NCBI RefSeq assembly: GCF_003112575.1
Contig: NZ_BEWC01000007.1
Span: forward strand, 372,001 to 436,000
Direction: 5' to 3'
DNA: 64,000 nt
Source of the DNA: Streptomyces ardesiacus
Lineage (GTDB): Bacteria > Actinomycetota > Actinomycetes > Streptomycetales > Streptomycetaceae
Position numbers and translations under genes: made by a program. This document shows positions 34,990-43,202 of this stretch, piece by piece (the stretch's first letter is position 1; every line of letters begins with the position of its first letter). The notes below the pieces were generated by a model that saw only the letters and a program-made list of their open reading frames with translations, had not been told where the DNA came from and did not search any database.

Positions 34990-35152
34990 TCTGGTGCGAC
35001 ACGTAGGGTACATGCCGCCGGACGCCGGGGGCCGCAGAGTTTCCCGGGCGTCCTCGAAGGCACGGCGCGTACCGGAAGGGGTGTGCGGTGAGGGGCGGCG
35101 ACCCGCTACGATGCGTGCAGTGCCGCGGTCACCGACTCGCGGCGCGCGCTGT

Positions 35153-35223
35153 GCGGGCGTAGCTCAATGGTAGAGCCCCAGTCTTCCAAACTGGCTACGC
35201 GGGTTCGATTCCCGTCGCCCGCT
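35153..35223 (+). tRNA. tRNA-Gly (anticodon TCC)
   Basis: A 71-nt cloverleaf: acceptor GCGGGCG/CGCCCGC, D arm GCTCAATGGTAGAGC, anticodon stem CCAGT/ACTGG with loop CTTCCAA (anticodon TCC), and T arm GGTTCGATTC. CCA is not encoded (CCG follows). It is divergent from tRNA-Pro across 163 nt; TACGAT at 35106-35111 could be its -10 box. A long hairpin terminator follows 5 nt later. Confidence 0.97.
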
Positions 35224-35228
35224 CCGAG

Positions 35229-35271
35229 AGGCCTCCGGCCCGGTCCCCACAGGGGATCGGGCCGGAGGCCT
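35229..35271 (+). terminator. Terminator after tRNA-Gly
   Basis: AGGCCTCCGGCCCG (35229-35242) pairs with CGGGCCGGAGGCCT (35258-35271). The stem continues inward through a bulge to CCCC/GGGG, and TTT follows. This is a strong intrinsic terminator. Confidence 0.88.
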
Positions 35272-35348
35272 TTGTGCGCTCCGCGCGCTCCGGCCCTCCG
35301 GGGGGGAACGCCGGGACCGCACGGCGGCCCGGGGGCCGCGCGGGCCCG

Positions 35349-35543
35349 CTAGAACCGGATCGAGTTGATCGTGTTCGCTATGGAGTCCAGGAAGCGCTGG
35401 ATGTCGTCGGCCATGCCGGTCGAGGCCAGGAAGAAGCCGAAGAGGACCGCGACGACCGCCGGCCCCGCCTTGATGGAGCCTCCCCGCAGCAGCACCACCA
35501 GGATGATCCCCAAGAGCAGCACCACTGACAGTGAAATGGCCAC
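35349..35543 (-). CDS. Small two-span membrane protein, unknown function
   Basis: A 64-aa protein starting at GTG 35543 (VAISLSVVLLLGIILVVLLR). It has two hydrophobic stretches (about 3-19 and 27-44), separated by a short basic turn with Gly, and an amphipathic C-terminal segment (DDIQRFLDSIANTINSIRF). I recognise no family with a known role; it looks like the small conserved membrane proteins found in many Streptomyces. It is convergent with tRNA-Gly, and a 686-nt region without genes lies upstream. Confidence 0.65.
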   Translation of the reverse strand: MAISLSVVLLLGIILVVLLRGGSIKAGPAVVAVLFGFFLASTGMADDIQRFLDSIANTINSIRF

Positions 35544-35726
35544 AACTGATCACACCCTCGGTCGGTCCGCTCTCCCGGCCCGGAGGTGCGCCACCGCGCA
35601 CCCCCGCCAGAACCATCGTGCCACCAACCGGGCCTCGTCATGCGGGAGGTGACACATCGTCCGGTCGGCTGCGCCCACCTCATGCTCCCCCGCGCACGCG
35701 GGCGCACCCGGCCCCGGTGCCCCGTA

Positions 35727-35762
35727 CGGAATTTCGACCGGACACTCGTACGAGAAATTCCG
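35727..35762. repeat. AT-rich inverted repeat
   Basis: CGGAATTTC (35727-35735) and GAAATTCCG (35754-35762) are perfect 9-bp arms, 18 nt apart. Copies of CGTACG-like sequence sit near each arm. It may be an operator or a short RNA hairpin. Confidence 0.5.
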
Positions 35763-36140
35763 GCCGTTTCGTTTCCATGTCCACACAACGCGTTCGCAGA
35801 TATTTCGAATTGTCGTGGCAGACACATCGACACGGTTCTCACAGGAGGTTCACAGGAACACCGGGCGAACCCGTAAGCGCATGGAAGCGGACATTCCAGG
35901 GGAGTCGCCCGCCGGTCTTATGCGGCGTTTAGTCGTGATGTGTCCTGACAAGTGGGGTGCTCGGGACGGGGTTTCGGACGCGCGGCCCGGCAGCGGCGCG
36001 GCCCGGGTGTGGGGGCCGTCACCCGTCCGGAGAGGCCGAGTTCCCGAAATACGGGGGTAACCGCACGGTACCCACACCGTGCTCAAGACGCGAAATGCAG
36101 GAATGACGTCGAGGGTTTTACGGAATCACATCGAGAACGC

Positions 36141-36146
36141 TAGGGT
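36141..36146 (+). promoter_or_regulatory. Candidate -10 box for the acyltransferase gene
   Basis: TAGGGT 84 nt before the chosen start, with TTTTAC (36116-36121) as a loose -35 at 19-nt spacing. The match is weak and rests on position. Confidence 0.3.
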
Positions 36147-36229
36147 GCCTCAAATGTTCTACGCTGCCTCGTCCCCCACCAGAGCAGCGAGGTCCTGTGA
36201 CCACTCGCCGGTTTCCGGCGGGAGGTGGC

Positions 36230-37441
36230 ATGACTAGCTCGCTGCGACCCCACGGCGACCGGAAGCCGTCGTCTTCGTCGGACCAGCAGACACAGCAGGC
36301 ACAGCCGGCCCGGCAACCCCCACGGACCCCGTCGGGCCGGCAGCGCGACGCGTTCTTCGACAACGCCAAGTACCTGGCCATCGTGCTGGTCGGGGTGGGT
36401 CACGCCTGGGGCCAGATCCTGGACGGGAACCGGACCGTGGAGACCCTCTACCGGGTCCTGTACACGTTCCACATGCCGGCGTTCATCATCATCTCCGGCT
36501 ACTTCTCGCGCAGTTTCGACCTGAGTCCCAAGCGGGTCAAGCGGCTGATCACCGGCGTCGCCGTCCCGTACCTCGTCTTCGAGATCGCCTACACGCTGCA
36601 CCGCCGCGTCAGCGAGGACCCGCAGGCCGACTTCAGCCTGCTGGACCCGACCTACCTCCTGTGGTTCCTGTGCGCGCTGTTCGTCTGGCGGCTGACCACG
36701 CCCATCTGGCAGACGGTCCGTTGGCCGCTGCCGATCGCCCTGGTGATCGCGGCGCTGGCCTCCGTGACGCCCACCATCGACAACGACCTGAACATGCAGC
36801 GCGTGCTGCAGTTCCTGCCGTGCTTCGTGCTGGGGCTGCTGCTGCGCCCCGAGCACTTCCACCTGGTGCGGCGCCGCGCGGTGCGGATCTGGTCCGTGCC
36901 CGTGGTCGCGGCGGCGCTGGTGATCGGCTGGTGGTCGGTGCCGCGCATGGAGACCGGCTGGTTCTACCGCAACGCCGCGGTGCAGGACACCGGCGGCCCC
37001 TGGTGGTCCGGGCCGGTCCTGACCCTCGCGCTCTTCGGCTGCTCCGTGGTGTTGTCCGTCTGCTTCTTCGCCTGGGTGCCCGGCCGGCGCATGTGGTTCA
37101 CGGCCCTCGGCGCCGGCACGATCTACGGCTACCTGCTGCACGGCTTCCTGGTGAAGGAGGGCAGCTACGCCGGCTGGTTCCAGCACTCCTTCCTGGACGA
37201 GCCGCTGGGTGAGATCGGGCTCACCGTCCTCGGCGCCGCCGTCATCACCCTGTTGTGCACCAAGCCCGTCCAGCGGGTCCTGCGGTACGTGGTCGAGCCG
37301 CGGATGGACTGGGCCTTCAAGCGGGATCCCGGCGACAGCGCCCGGGCCCGCGACCGGCGGGACGAGGACGCGGGCGGCACCCGCGCGACGCCCGCCGGGG
37401 CCTCCGCGCCGATCGGCGGCGGGGAGAAGGTCTCCGTCTAG
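36230..37441 (+). CDS. Acyltransferase-3 family membrane protein
   Basis: A 403-aa polytopic protein of the acyltransferase 3 (OafA/WecH/NodX) family, about ten membrane spans. The ATG at 36230 has GGGAGG five bases upstream, better than a GTG 33 nt earlier. The family start is RDAFFDNAKYLAIVLVGVGH (His about 57), and YTFHMPAFIIISGYFSR near 80-96 provides the second landmark. The N-terminal 40 residues are Gln/Ser/Pro-rich and cytosolic. Such enzymes transfer acyl groups, often acetyl, onto sugars or wall polymers at the membrane. The substrate is unknown. It is convergent with the HD hydrolase gene. Confidence 0.88.
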   Translation: MTSSLRPHGDRKPSSSSDQQTQQAQPARQPPRTPSGRQRDAFFDNAKYLAIVLVGVGHAWGQILDGNRTVETLYRVLYTFHMPAFIIISGYFSRSFDLSPKRVKRLITGVAVPYLVFEIAYTLHRRVSEDPQADFSLLDPTYLLWFLCALFVWRLTTPIWQTVRWPLPIALVIAALASVTPTIDNDLNMQRVLQFLPCFVLGLLLRPEHFHLVRRRAVRIWSVPVVAAALVIGWWSVPRMETGWFYRNAAVQDTGGPWWSGPVLTLALFGCSVVLSVCFFAWVPGRRMWFTALGAGTIYGYLLHGFLVKEGSYAGWFQHSFLDEPLGEIGLTVLGAAVITLLCTKPVQRVLRYVVEPRMDWAFKRDPGDSARARDRRDEDAGGTRATPAGASAPIGGGEKVSV

Positions 37442-37463
37442 CCCCGTCCGCCGGCGCTCCCGC

Positions 37464-37964
37464 TCATGCCCGGTCCGGCCGGCCGAGGAGTTCGCGCATC
37501 CGCGCGTACTTCTCGGTCAGCCGGGCGCGGGTGGCCCCGTCGAGGACGGCGAGCCGGGCGGGGTCGGCGTTGTGCGCCAGGTCCGCCTCCTTGACCAGCC
37601 GCGCCCCCGGGGTGGCCAGGATCCGCGCGGCGTACGCCTCGGGCGGCTCCCCCGGCCGTTTGGTGAGGGCCAGGACGATGTCCTTGGTACGGCGGCTCAG
37701 CGGTGCCCCGTCCAGCCACCGTTCGCTCAGCGCGTCGTCCTCGACGGCGTCGTGCAGCCAGGCGGCGGCGATCTGCTCGTCGTCGCCGCCGCGTCGGCGT
37801 ACGCCCTCGGCGACGGCCCGCAGGTGCTCGGCGTAGGGCCGGCCCGCCTTGTCGGTCTGTCCGGCGTGGGCGGCGCGGGCGGTGGCCTCGACCTCGGCGA
37901 GGGAGAGCGGCGGGGCGGTCGGACCGGAACCGGAGTCCGGGGAGTCCTGCGGCGTCTGGGGCAT
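37464..37964 (-). CDS. HD-domain hydrolase (RelA/SpoT-hydrolase-like fold)
   Basis: A 166-aa protein with the HD phosphohydrolase pattern: HAGQTDKAGRPYAEHLRAVA (first His near 34), then AAWLHDAVEDD carrying the HD pair near 70, and EADLAHNADPARLA giving the distal Asp. The pattern resembles stand-alone (p)ppGpp-hydrolase-like proteins (HD_4 type). No synthetase or regulatory domain follows. The N-terminal 18 residues are polar and variable. Possible substrates are nucleotides with pyrophosphate groups; this is inferred from the fold only. It lies convergent to the acyltransferase gene, 23 nt away. Confidence 0.75.
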   Translation of the reverse strand: MPQTPQDSPDSGSGPTAPPLSLAEVEATARAAHAGQTDKAGRPYAEHLRAVAEGVRRRGGDDEQIAAAWLHDAVEDDALSERWLDGAPLSRRTKDIVLALTKRPGEPPEAYAARILATPGARLVKEADLAHNADPARLAVLDGATRARLTEKYARMRELLGRPDRA

Positions 37965-38016
37965 CGGGCCAGTATGGCGGGGCGCGGCGCGGGTCCTCGG
38001 GCCCCGGGCAGGGATC

Positions 38017-39204
38017 TCAGGCCCCGGGCGGCGCGGACTGGGCCGTCGGTCCGTCCCGGGAGATCAGCAGCAGCGCGCGGTCGTCGTTGACGTCCTTGGC
38101 CACCGCCTCGATCAGGTGCCAGGCCGCACCGTGGAAGCCGCCCGCGACATAGCGGTCGGCCTCGCCGGTGAGACGGTCGATGCCCTCGGCGATGTCCCGG
38201 TCGGAGGTCTCCACCAGGCCGTCCGTGAACAGCATCAGCACGTCTCCGGGCCGCAGGGTGCCCTTCACCGGGTCGAACTGCGCACCGTCGTACACGCCGA
38301 GCAGCGGTCCCTCGGCGGACTTCTCCTCCCAGCGGCCGGTGCCCGCGCTGAGCTGGAGGCCCGGCGGGTGTCCGGCGGAGTACAGCTCGTAGTCGCCGGA
38401 GTCGAGGTCGAGCACCAGGTGGATCGAGGTGGCGAAGCCCTCGTCCCAGTCCTGGCGCAGCAGATAGCCGTTGGCGGCCGGCAGGAAGGCGTGCGGCGGA
38501 AGGCTGCCCAGCAGTCCGCCGAAGGCGCCCGACAGCAGCAGGGCGCGGGAGGCCGCGTCCATGCCCTTGCCGGAGACGTCGGTGAGGACGACCTCAAGGG
38601 TCCGGCCGCCGTTCGTGCGGGCCGCGACGACGAAGTCGCCGGAGAAGGACTGGCCCCCGGCCGGGCGCAGCGCCATCTCGCGGTGCCAGCCCTTGGGCAG
38701 TTGGGGCAGTTTGCTCTGGACGCGGATGCGTTCGCGCAGGTCGAAGAGCATGGTGCCGCCGCGCCGCCAGGGCACGCCGACCCGGCTGCGGAACTGGGCG
38801 ACGACCAGCCCGAAGAATCCGCAGGCCGCGACCACCAGGACCACGCCGGGGGTGACGCGGGAGGGCCCCTCGGTGTACGGGCCGAGTTGTACGGACTCCA
38901 CGATCAGCGCGGTGGCCGCCGCGGCGTACAGGCCGAGCAGGCTCGCCGGGCGCAGCAGCAGGCCGCCCGCGACGATCGGCACGACCAGCGCGGAGGGCGA
39001 GCACCACACGGAGTTGGCCATGGTGCCGGCCGCGATGACGGGTATCGCCAGCAGCAGTCCGGCCAGCGCGATCCAGTCGGAGCCGTCGCCGCGGAAGTAG
39101 TCGACGGCGGCCCGGCGCACGCCGACGCGGGCCCGGTGCCACTGCTTCTTCCACCGGGCCGTGAACGTCTCGGCCTCCGCGCGCCGCTGTCGTCCTGCTG
39201 CCAT
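38017..39204 (-). CDS. Membrane-anchored PP2C/SpoIIE-type serine phosphatase
   Basis: A 395-aa protein. The N-terminal half has four or so membrane spans (WIALAGLLLAIPVIAAGTMA, LVVPIVAGGLLLRP, LGLYAAAATALIVES, VVLVVAACGFFGLVVAQF). The C-terminal half, from about 165, is a PPM phosphatase: SGDFVVAARTNGGRTLEVVL with the first metal Asp, DVSGKGMDAASRALLLSGAF with the second, YSAGHPPGL, and LFTDGLVET. The family dephosphorylates anti-sigma-factor antagonists. No sigma-factor switch gene is nearby, so its partner is unknown. It is divergent from the Eis-like gene. Confidence 0.9.
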   Translation of the reverse strand: MAAGRQRRAEAETFTARWKKQWHRARVGVRRAAVDYFRGDGSDWIALAGLLLAIPVIAAGTMANSVWCSPSALVVPIVAGGLLLRPASLLGLYAAAATALIVESVQLGPYTEGPSRVTPGVVLVVAACGFFGLVVAQFRSRVGVPWRRGGTMLFDLRERIRVQSKLPQLPKGWHREMALRPAGGQSFSGDFVVAARTNGGRTLEVVLTDVSGKGMDAASRALLLSGAFGGLLGSLPPHAFLPAANGYLLRQDWDEGFATSIHLVLDLDSGDYELYSAGHPPGLQLSAGTGRWEEKSAEGPLLGVYDGAQFDPVKGTLRPGDVLMLFTDGLVETSDRDIAEGIDRLTGEADRYVAGGFHGAAWHLIEAVAKDVNDDRALLLISRDGPTAQSAPPGA

Positions 39205-39367
39205 TAGTTCGGGACCCTATCCATCGGACCGGCCGCTTGGCACGGGAGGTCCTCCTTGTCCCCCGTCCGGGGCCGGACTTCACAGTGAACTTCACGAACG
39301 GCTTCCGCGCCGCAACCCTGCCGAAATTGCCTCGCCCGTCTCCGTCCTGCCCTGATACGCATGAGGC

Positions 39368-40630
39368 ATGGAACGGTCCACGGGAAATGGCGGCGACGTG
39401 ACGACGACGGAACCGCGGGTACTGCGGCAAGAGGAGTGGGACACCTGGTACGGGTCGCTGGTCCGCGCCTTCGGCGGGGTTCCGGAACCGGACGAGGAGT
39501 TGGCGCTGTTCCGCGAGCTGACGCGGTTCGACCGGTCGATCGGTGTGTGGGAGGGCGACGCGTGCGTCGGGACGGCCGGCGCGTTCGCCTTCCGGATGAC
39601 CGTGCCCGGCGGCGCGCAGGTGCCCGCGGCGGGCGTGACGATGGTGAGCGTGGCCGCCACGCACCGGCGCCGGGGTGTCCTGACGTCGATGATGCGGCGG
39701 CAGCTGGACGACGTACGTTCCTGGGGCGAGCCGCTGGCCGTGCTGACGGCCTCCGAGCCGGCGATCTACGGCCGGTTCGGCTACGGCGCCGCGACCTTCG
39801 AACTCGGCGCGGAGATCGACACGAGCCGGGTCCGGCTGTCCGCCCCGCCCGGCACGGACGACGTACGGCTGCGGTACGCGGCGCCCGGTGACGTGCTCGA
39901 CGTGTGCGAGGCCGTGTACGCGCGGCTGGTGCCGGCGCGGCCCGGGATGATCGCCCGGCAGCCCGGCTGGGAGCGGCTGGGACTGCTGGACCCGGAGAGC
40001 GGGCGGGAGGGTGCCTCCCCCCTGCAGTGCGTGGTCGCCAGGCGGGGCGGCGAGGTCACCGGGTACGCGCGGTTCCGGGTGCGTCCGGCGTGGGAGCAGG
40101 ACGGGCCCAGGGGCACGGTGGTCCTGGACGCCCTGGCCGGGCTCGACCCGGCGACCGAGGCGGCGTTGTGGCGTTTCCTGTACGACATCGACCTGACCGG
40201 CACGCTGTCGGTGCGGGGGCGGCCGGTCGACGAGGCGTGGCAGCACCAGGTGTCGGACATCCGGCGGTGCCGGCCGGCCCTGCGGGACGCGCTGTACGTG
40301 CGGCTGGTGGACGTGGGGGCGGCGCTCGCGGCGCGGACCTACCAGGCGCCGGTGGACGTGGTGTTCGAGGTCGAGGACGCCTTCTGCCCGTGGAACGCGG
40401 GGCGTTGGCGGCTGAGCGGCGACGCGAAGGGGGCGTCCTGCGAGCGTACGGCCGACGCGGCGGATCTCGCCCTGTCGGTGCGGGAGTTGGCGGCTGCCTA
40501 CCTCGGCGGTGTGCGCCTCGGTTCGCTCGCGGCGGCCGGGCGGGTGCGCGAGGTGCGGGGCGGGGCGCTGGCGGAGGCGTCGGTGGCGTTCGGGTCGGAC
40601 GTGGCGCCGTGGCTGCCGCACGGCTTCTGA
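39368..40630 (+). CDS. Eis-family GNAT N-acetyltransferase
   Basis: A 420-aa protein with the three-part layout of Eis enzymes. A first GNAT domain has the acetyl-CoA loop VSVAATHRRRGVLTSMM near 96-112 and the segment ASEPAIYGRFGYGAAT that follows. A second, reduced GNAT domain (about 200-300) follows. A sterol-carrier-like C-terminal domain ends in the carboxylate GF. Mycobacterial Eis acetylates aminoglycosides at several amines and also proteins. A self-protection or detoxification role here is inference. ATG 39368 was preferred over ATG 39361, which is out of frame. It is convergent with the DNA glycosylase gene (13-nt gap). Confidence 0.9.
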   Translation: MERSTGNGGDVTTTEPRVLRQEEWDTWYGSLVRAFGGVPEPDEELALFRELTRFDRSIGVWEGDACVGTAGAFAFRMTVPGGAQVPAAGVTMVSVAATHRRRGVLTSMMRRQLDDVRSWGEPLAVLTASEPAIYGRFGYGAATFELGAEIDTSRVRLSAPPGTDDVRLRYAAPGDVLDVCEAVYARLVPARPGMIARQPGWERLGLLDPESGREGASPLQCVVARRGGEVTGYARFRVRPAWEQDGPRGTVVLDALAGLDPATEAALWRFLYDIDLTGTLSVRGRPVDEAWQHQVSDIRRCRPALRDALYVRLVDVGAALAARTYQAPVDVVFEVEDAFCPWNAGRWRLSGDAKGASCERTADAADLALSVRELAAAYLGGVRLGSLAAAGRVREVRGGALAEASVAFGSDVAPWLPHGF

Positions 40631-40643
40631 GCGCGGGGCGGCG

Positions 40644-41474
40644 CTAGCGCCGCTGGCAGGTGGGGCACCAGAAGAGGTTGCGGGCGGCGAGGTCGGCGGT
40701 GCGGACGGGGCTGCCGCAGAGGTGGCAGGGCTGGTTCGCCCGGCGGTAGACGTAGACCTCGCCGCCGTGGTCGTCGACGCGGGGCGGGCGGCCCATCGCC
40801 TCGGGGGTGTGCTCCGGGCGGACGGTGTCGATGCGGTTGTTCCGCACGCCCTCGCGCATGAGGCCGGTGAGGTCCTGCCAGACGGTGTCCCACTCGGCGC
40901 GGGTGAGGTCCCTGCCGGGGCGGTACGGGTCGATGCCGTGGCGGAAGAGGACCTCGGCGCGGTAGACGTTGCCGACGCCGGCGACGACCTTCTGGTCCAT
41001 GAGCAGGGCCGCGACGGTGGTGCGGCTGCGGGAGATCCGGCGGTACGCGGCCTCCGGGTCGGCGTCCGGGCGCAGTGGATCGGGGCCGAGGCGGTCGTGT
41101 ATCGCCTGTTTCACCGGGTCGGTGATCAGGGTGCAGGTGGTGGGGCCGCGCAGGTCGACGTACGCCGTGTCGTTGGCGAGGCGGAGGCGGACGGTGTCCG
41201 TGGGCGGGGGTGCGGGGGCGGGGCCGAAGGTGACCTTGCCGAAGAGGCCGAGGTGGATGTGGACCCAGGTGGACGTCTCGGGGGCGGTCCCGGCTGCGCC
41301 GAAGCCGAGGAAGAGGTGTTTGCCGTGGGCGTCGGCGGTGGTGAGGACGGTGCCGTCGAGGAGGGCCGCGGAGTCGGTGAACTTGCCCTGGGGGCTGGTG
41401 GCGTGGACTGCCGTCCGGGCGAAGGCGGCGGTGTAGTCCTGGGCCAGCCGGTGGATCGTGTGCCCCTCTGGCAC
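40644..41474 (-). CDS. Fpg/Nei-family DNA glycosylase / AP lyase
   Basis: A 276-aa base-excision repair enzyme. The GTG at 41474 with AAAGGA upstream gives VPEGHTIHRLAQDY; after removal of the first residue the catalytic Pro and Glu are at the N-terminus. The helix-two-turn-helix region contains LMDQKVVAGVGNVYRAE. The C-terminal zinc finger is CHLCGSP...FWCPTC. P-E-G-H at the start points to the endonuclease VIII (Nei) branch rather than Fpg (PELPE). Nei removes oxidised pyrimidines. Upstream lies a repeat-bearing 551-nt region before rpiB. Confidence 0.93.
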   Translation of the reverse strand: MPEGHTIHRLAQDYTAAFARTAVHATSPQGKFTDSAALLDGTVLTTADAHGKHLFLGFGAAGTAPETSTWVHIHLGLFGKVTFGPAPAPPPTDTVRLRLANDTAYVDLRGPTTCTLITDPVKQAIHDRLGPDPLRPDADPEAAYRRISRSRTTVAALLMDQKVVAGVGNVYRAEVLFRHGIDPYRPGRDLTRAEWDTVWQDLTGLMREGVRNNRIDTVRPEHTPEAMGRPPRVDDHGGEVYVYRRANQPCHLCGSPVRTADLAARNLFWCPTCQRR

Positions 41475-42025
41475 GTGCGGTGTCCTTTCGTCGCGGTGCG
41501 GAGCGCTGCGCTGCGCTCGCCGTGGCCTTTGCCCACCCGCCCACCCGACTCGGTGGGTCGAGAGGCTCGACTCGTTCCGGGGCTCCGCCCCGGACCCCGG
41601 CGGGGACTCCGTCCCCTGCACCCCTGGGGTCCGCTTCCCCACCCTGGGGGTCCGGGTTCCGACCACCCCTGAGGTCCGCTTACCTGCCCAGCGGGGTCCG
41701 GGTTCCGACCACCCCTGAGGTCCGCTTCCCTGCCCTGCGGGGATCGGGTTCCGACCCCCCGGTGAGGCCGTTTCCCTCCCCACGGGGATCAGACCCCGAC
41801 CACCCAGTGGGGGGGCGGGGCCCCCGGCCCTGCGGGATTCGGTTTCCCACCACCCCGGTGAGGCCGTTTCCCTCCCCGCGGGGAGCAGATCCCGGCCACC
41901 CGGTGAGGCGGTGTCCCCACCCTGCGGGGTCCGGTTTGCGTCCGCCCCGCGGGCGCCGTTTCCCCGCCCCGCGGGTGCGCCCCCAGTGGGGCGGGGCAAC
42001 GGCGGCGTTCGTGTGCCGGGGTCGG
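41475..42025. other. Repeat-bearing intergenic region between the Nei gene and rpiB
   Basis: This 551-nt stretch contains no credible gene. Bases 41573-41600 carry the CGGGGCTCCGCCCCGGACCC motif that is frequent in Streptomyces intergenic DNA. The imperfect ~45-nt repeat array (41628-41989) fills most of the rest. Confidence 0.7.
41628..41989. repeat. Degenerate tandem array, about eight copies of a ~45-nt unit
   Basis: Units begin GGTCCGCTTCCC or GGCCGTTTCCC and end near ACCACCCxGTGA. Unit boundaries by eye are 41628, 41673, 41719, 41766, 41811, 41862, 41907 and 41951, giving spacings of 45, 46, 47, 45, 51, 45 and 44. Each unit contains a CCCTGCGGGG-like short palindrome. The spacings are not all multiples of three, so this is not simply a repeated coding sequence. 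Confidence 0.75.
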
Positions 42026-42511
42026 CTACTGCTGCGGGTGGTGGGGCGGGACGGGCGGGAGGTCGCCCGTCGTTTCGTAGGACGTGAGCATGTCGATGCG
42101 GCGGACGTGGCGTTCGTCGCCGGAGAACGGGGTGGTGAGGAAGGTCTCGACGAACTTCGTCGCCTCGTCCTGCGTGTGCATGCGGGCGCCGACCGCGACG
42201 ACGTTGGCGTTGTTGTGCTGGCGGCCGAGCGAGGCCGTCTCCTCGCTCCAGGCCAGCGCCGCGCGCACGCCCTTCACCTTGTTCGCCGCGATCTGCTCGC
42301 CGTTGCCGGAGCCGCCGATCACGATGCCGAGGGCGTCGGGGTCCGCGGCCGTGCGCTCGGCGGCGCGCAGGCAGAAGGGCGGGTAGTCGTCCTGGGCGTC
42401 GTAGATGTGCGGGCCGCAGTCGACGGGCTCGTGCCCCGCCGCCTTGAGCCACTCGACGAGATGGTTCTTGAGTTCGAAGCCCGCATGGTCCGAGCCGAGA
42501 TACACGCGCAT
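42026..42511 (-). CDS. rpiB: Ribose-5-phosphate isomerase B
   Basis: A 161-aa RpiB/LacAB family isomerase interconverting ribose-5-phosphate and ribulose-5-phosphate in the non-oxidative pentose phosphate pathway. It starts MRVYLGSDHAGFELKNHLVE with the conserved Asp/His. GGSGNGEQIAANKVKGVRAA near 66-85 carries Glu where the E. coli type has a catalytic Cys, as in mycobacterial RpiB. HNNANVVAVGAR follows. The proline/histidine-rich last 15 residues are extra. It is on the same strand as the Nei gene but separated by the repeat array. Confidence 0.96.
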   Translation of the reverse strand: MRVYLGSDHAGFELKNHLVEWLKAAGHEPVDCGPHIYDAQDDYPPFCLRAAERTAADPDALGIVIGGSGNGEQIAANKVKGVRAALAWSEETASLGRQHNNANVVAVGARMHTQDEATKFVETFLTTPFSGDERHVRRIDMLTSYETTGDLPPVPPHHPQQ

Positions 42512-42617
42512 GCGTCGAGTGTGACACGGCGCGACGACCCTGGTCGTGCGGGGTCGGGGTGCCCGCCGGGACGCCGCTCGCGGCCCCGGCGGGGTCCTCG
42601 CGTGGGCCCGCGGCCTC

Positions 42618-43202
42618 CTACCGCTTGTCGGCCAGCTTCCACGCGGTGGGCAGGACGCCCATCGCCAGTACGGCCTTCAGCGCGTCGCCCACCAGGAACG
42701 GGGTGAGGCCGGCCGCGATCGCGGCGGTGAGGGACATGTCGGCGGCCAGGGCCAGGTACGGCACGCCGACGGCGTAGATGATCGCCTCGCCGAGCAGCAT
42801 GGTGCCGGCCGTGCGCAGCATCGAGCGGTCGGCGCCCCGGCGGGCCAGCGCGCCCACGACCGTGGCGGCGAGCAGCATGCCGAAGACGTAGCCGAGCGAC
42901 GGGGCGGCGGTGCCGGAGCCGCCCTCCGCGAACCACGGCACGCCCGCCATGCCCACCAGGGCGTACAGCGCGAGCGAGAGGAGGCCGCGGCGGGCGCCGA
43001 GCGCGGTGCCGACGAGGAGTGCGGCGAAGGTCTGGCCGGTCACCGGCACCGGGGAGCCGGGCACGGGCACGGCGATCTGGGCCGCGACGCCGGTGAGCGC
43101 GGCGCCGCCCGCCACGAGCGCGACGTCCCGGACTCGGGAGGAGGGGATGAGGTCGGCGAGGACCTGCCCGGAGCGGCGGGCGGAAACGGCAGCGGTGCTC
43201 AT
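42618..43202 (-). CDS. bioY: Biotin transporter BioY (S component)
   Basis: A 194-aa membrane protein with about six spans. BioY signatures are PVPGSPVPVTGQTFAALLVG near 46-65, GARRGLLSLALYALVGMAGVP and GYVFGMLLAATVVGAL. BioY binds biotin with high affinity and works alone or with the EcfAT energising module. No ecfA or ecfT gene is near, so it either works alone or uses a module elsewhere. ATG 43202 follows GGAG. It is divergent from the permease gene across 331 nt that hold inverted and direct repeats. Confidence 0.93.
   Translation of the reverse strand: MSTAAVSARRSGQVLADLIPSSRVRDVALVAGGAALTGVAAQIAVPVPGSPVPVTGQTFAALLVGTALGARRGLLSLALYALVGMAGVPWFAEGGSGTAAPSLGYVFGMLLAATVVGALARRGADRSMLRTAGTMLLGEAIIYAVGVPYLALAADMSLTAAIAAGLTPFLVGDALKAVLAMGVLPTAWKLADKR

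Larger units (their letters stand above)
35544..36229. other. Long intergenic region with AT-richer stretches
   Basis: No convincing gene was found in 686 nt between the small membrane protein and the divergent acyltransferase gene. Two features stand out: an AT-rich inverted repeat at 35727-35762 and a TAGGGT -10-like hexamer at 36141-36146, with TTTTAC 19 nt before it, which may drive the acyltransferase. The rest (35770-36110) shows nothing I can interpret, though its base composition is more AT-rich than coding DNA nearby. Confidence 0.5.

Noticed and set aside
34913..35223. tRNA genes as an integration site for a mobile element.
   Set aside because: No integrase, no repeated tRNA 3' end and no plasmid-type genes were seen nearby.
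41628..41989. CRISPR-like array.
   Set aside because: Units are contiguous, diverged along their whole length and without unique spacers, and no cas gene is near.
40644..42527. Longer reading of the Nei gene frame through the repeat array.
   Set aside because: The enzyme needs Pro and Glu at its N-terminus, which fixes the start at 41474. The extension consists of Arg/Gly/Pro repeats.
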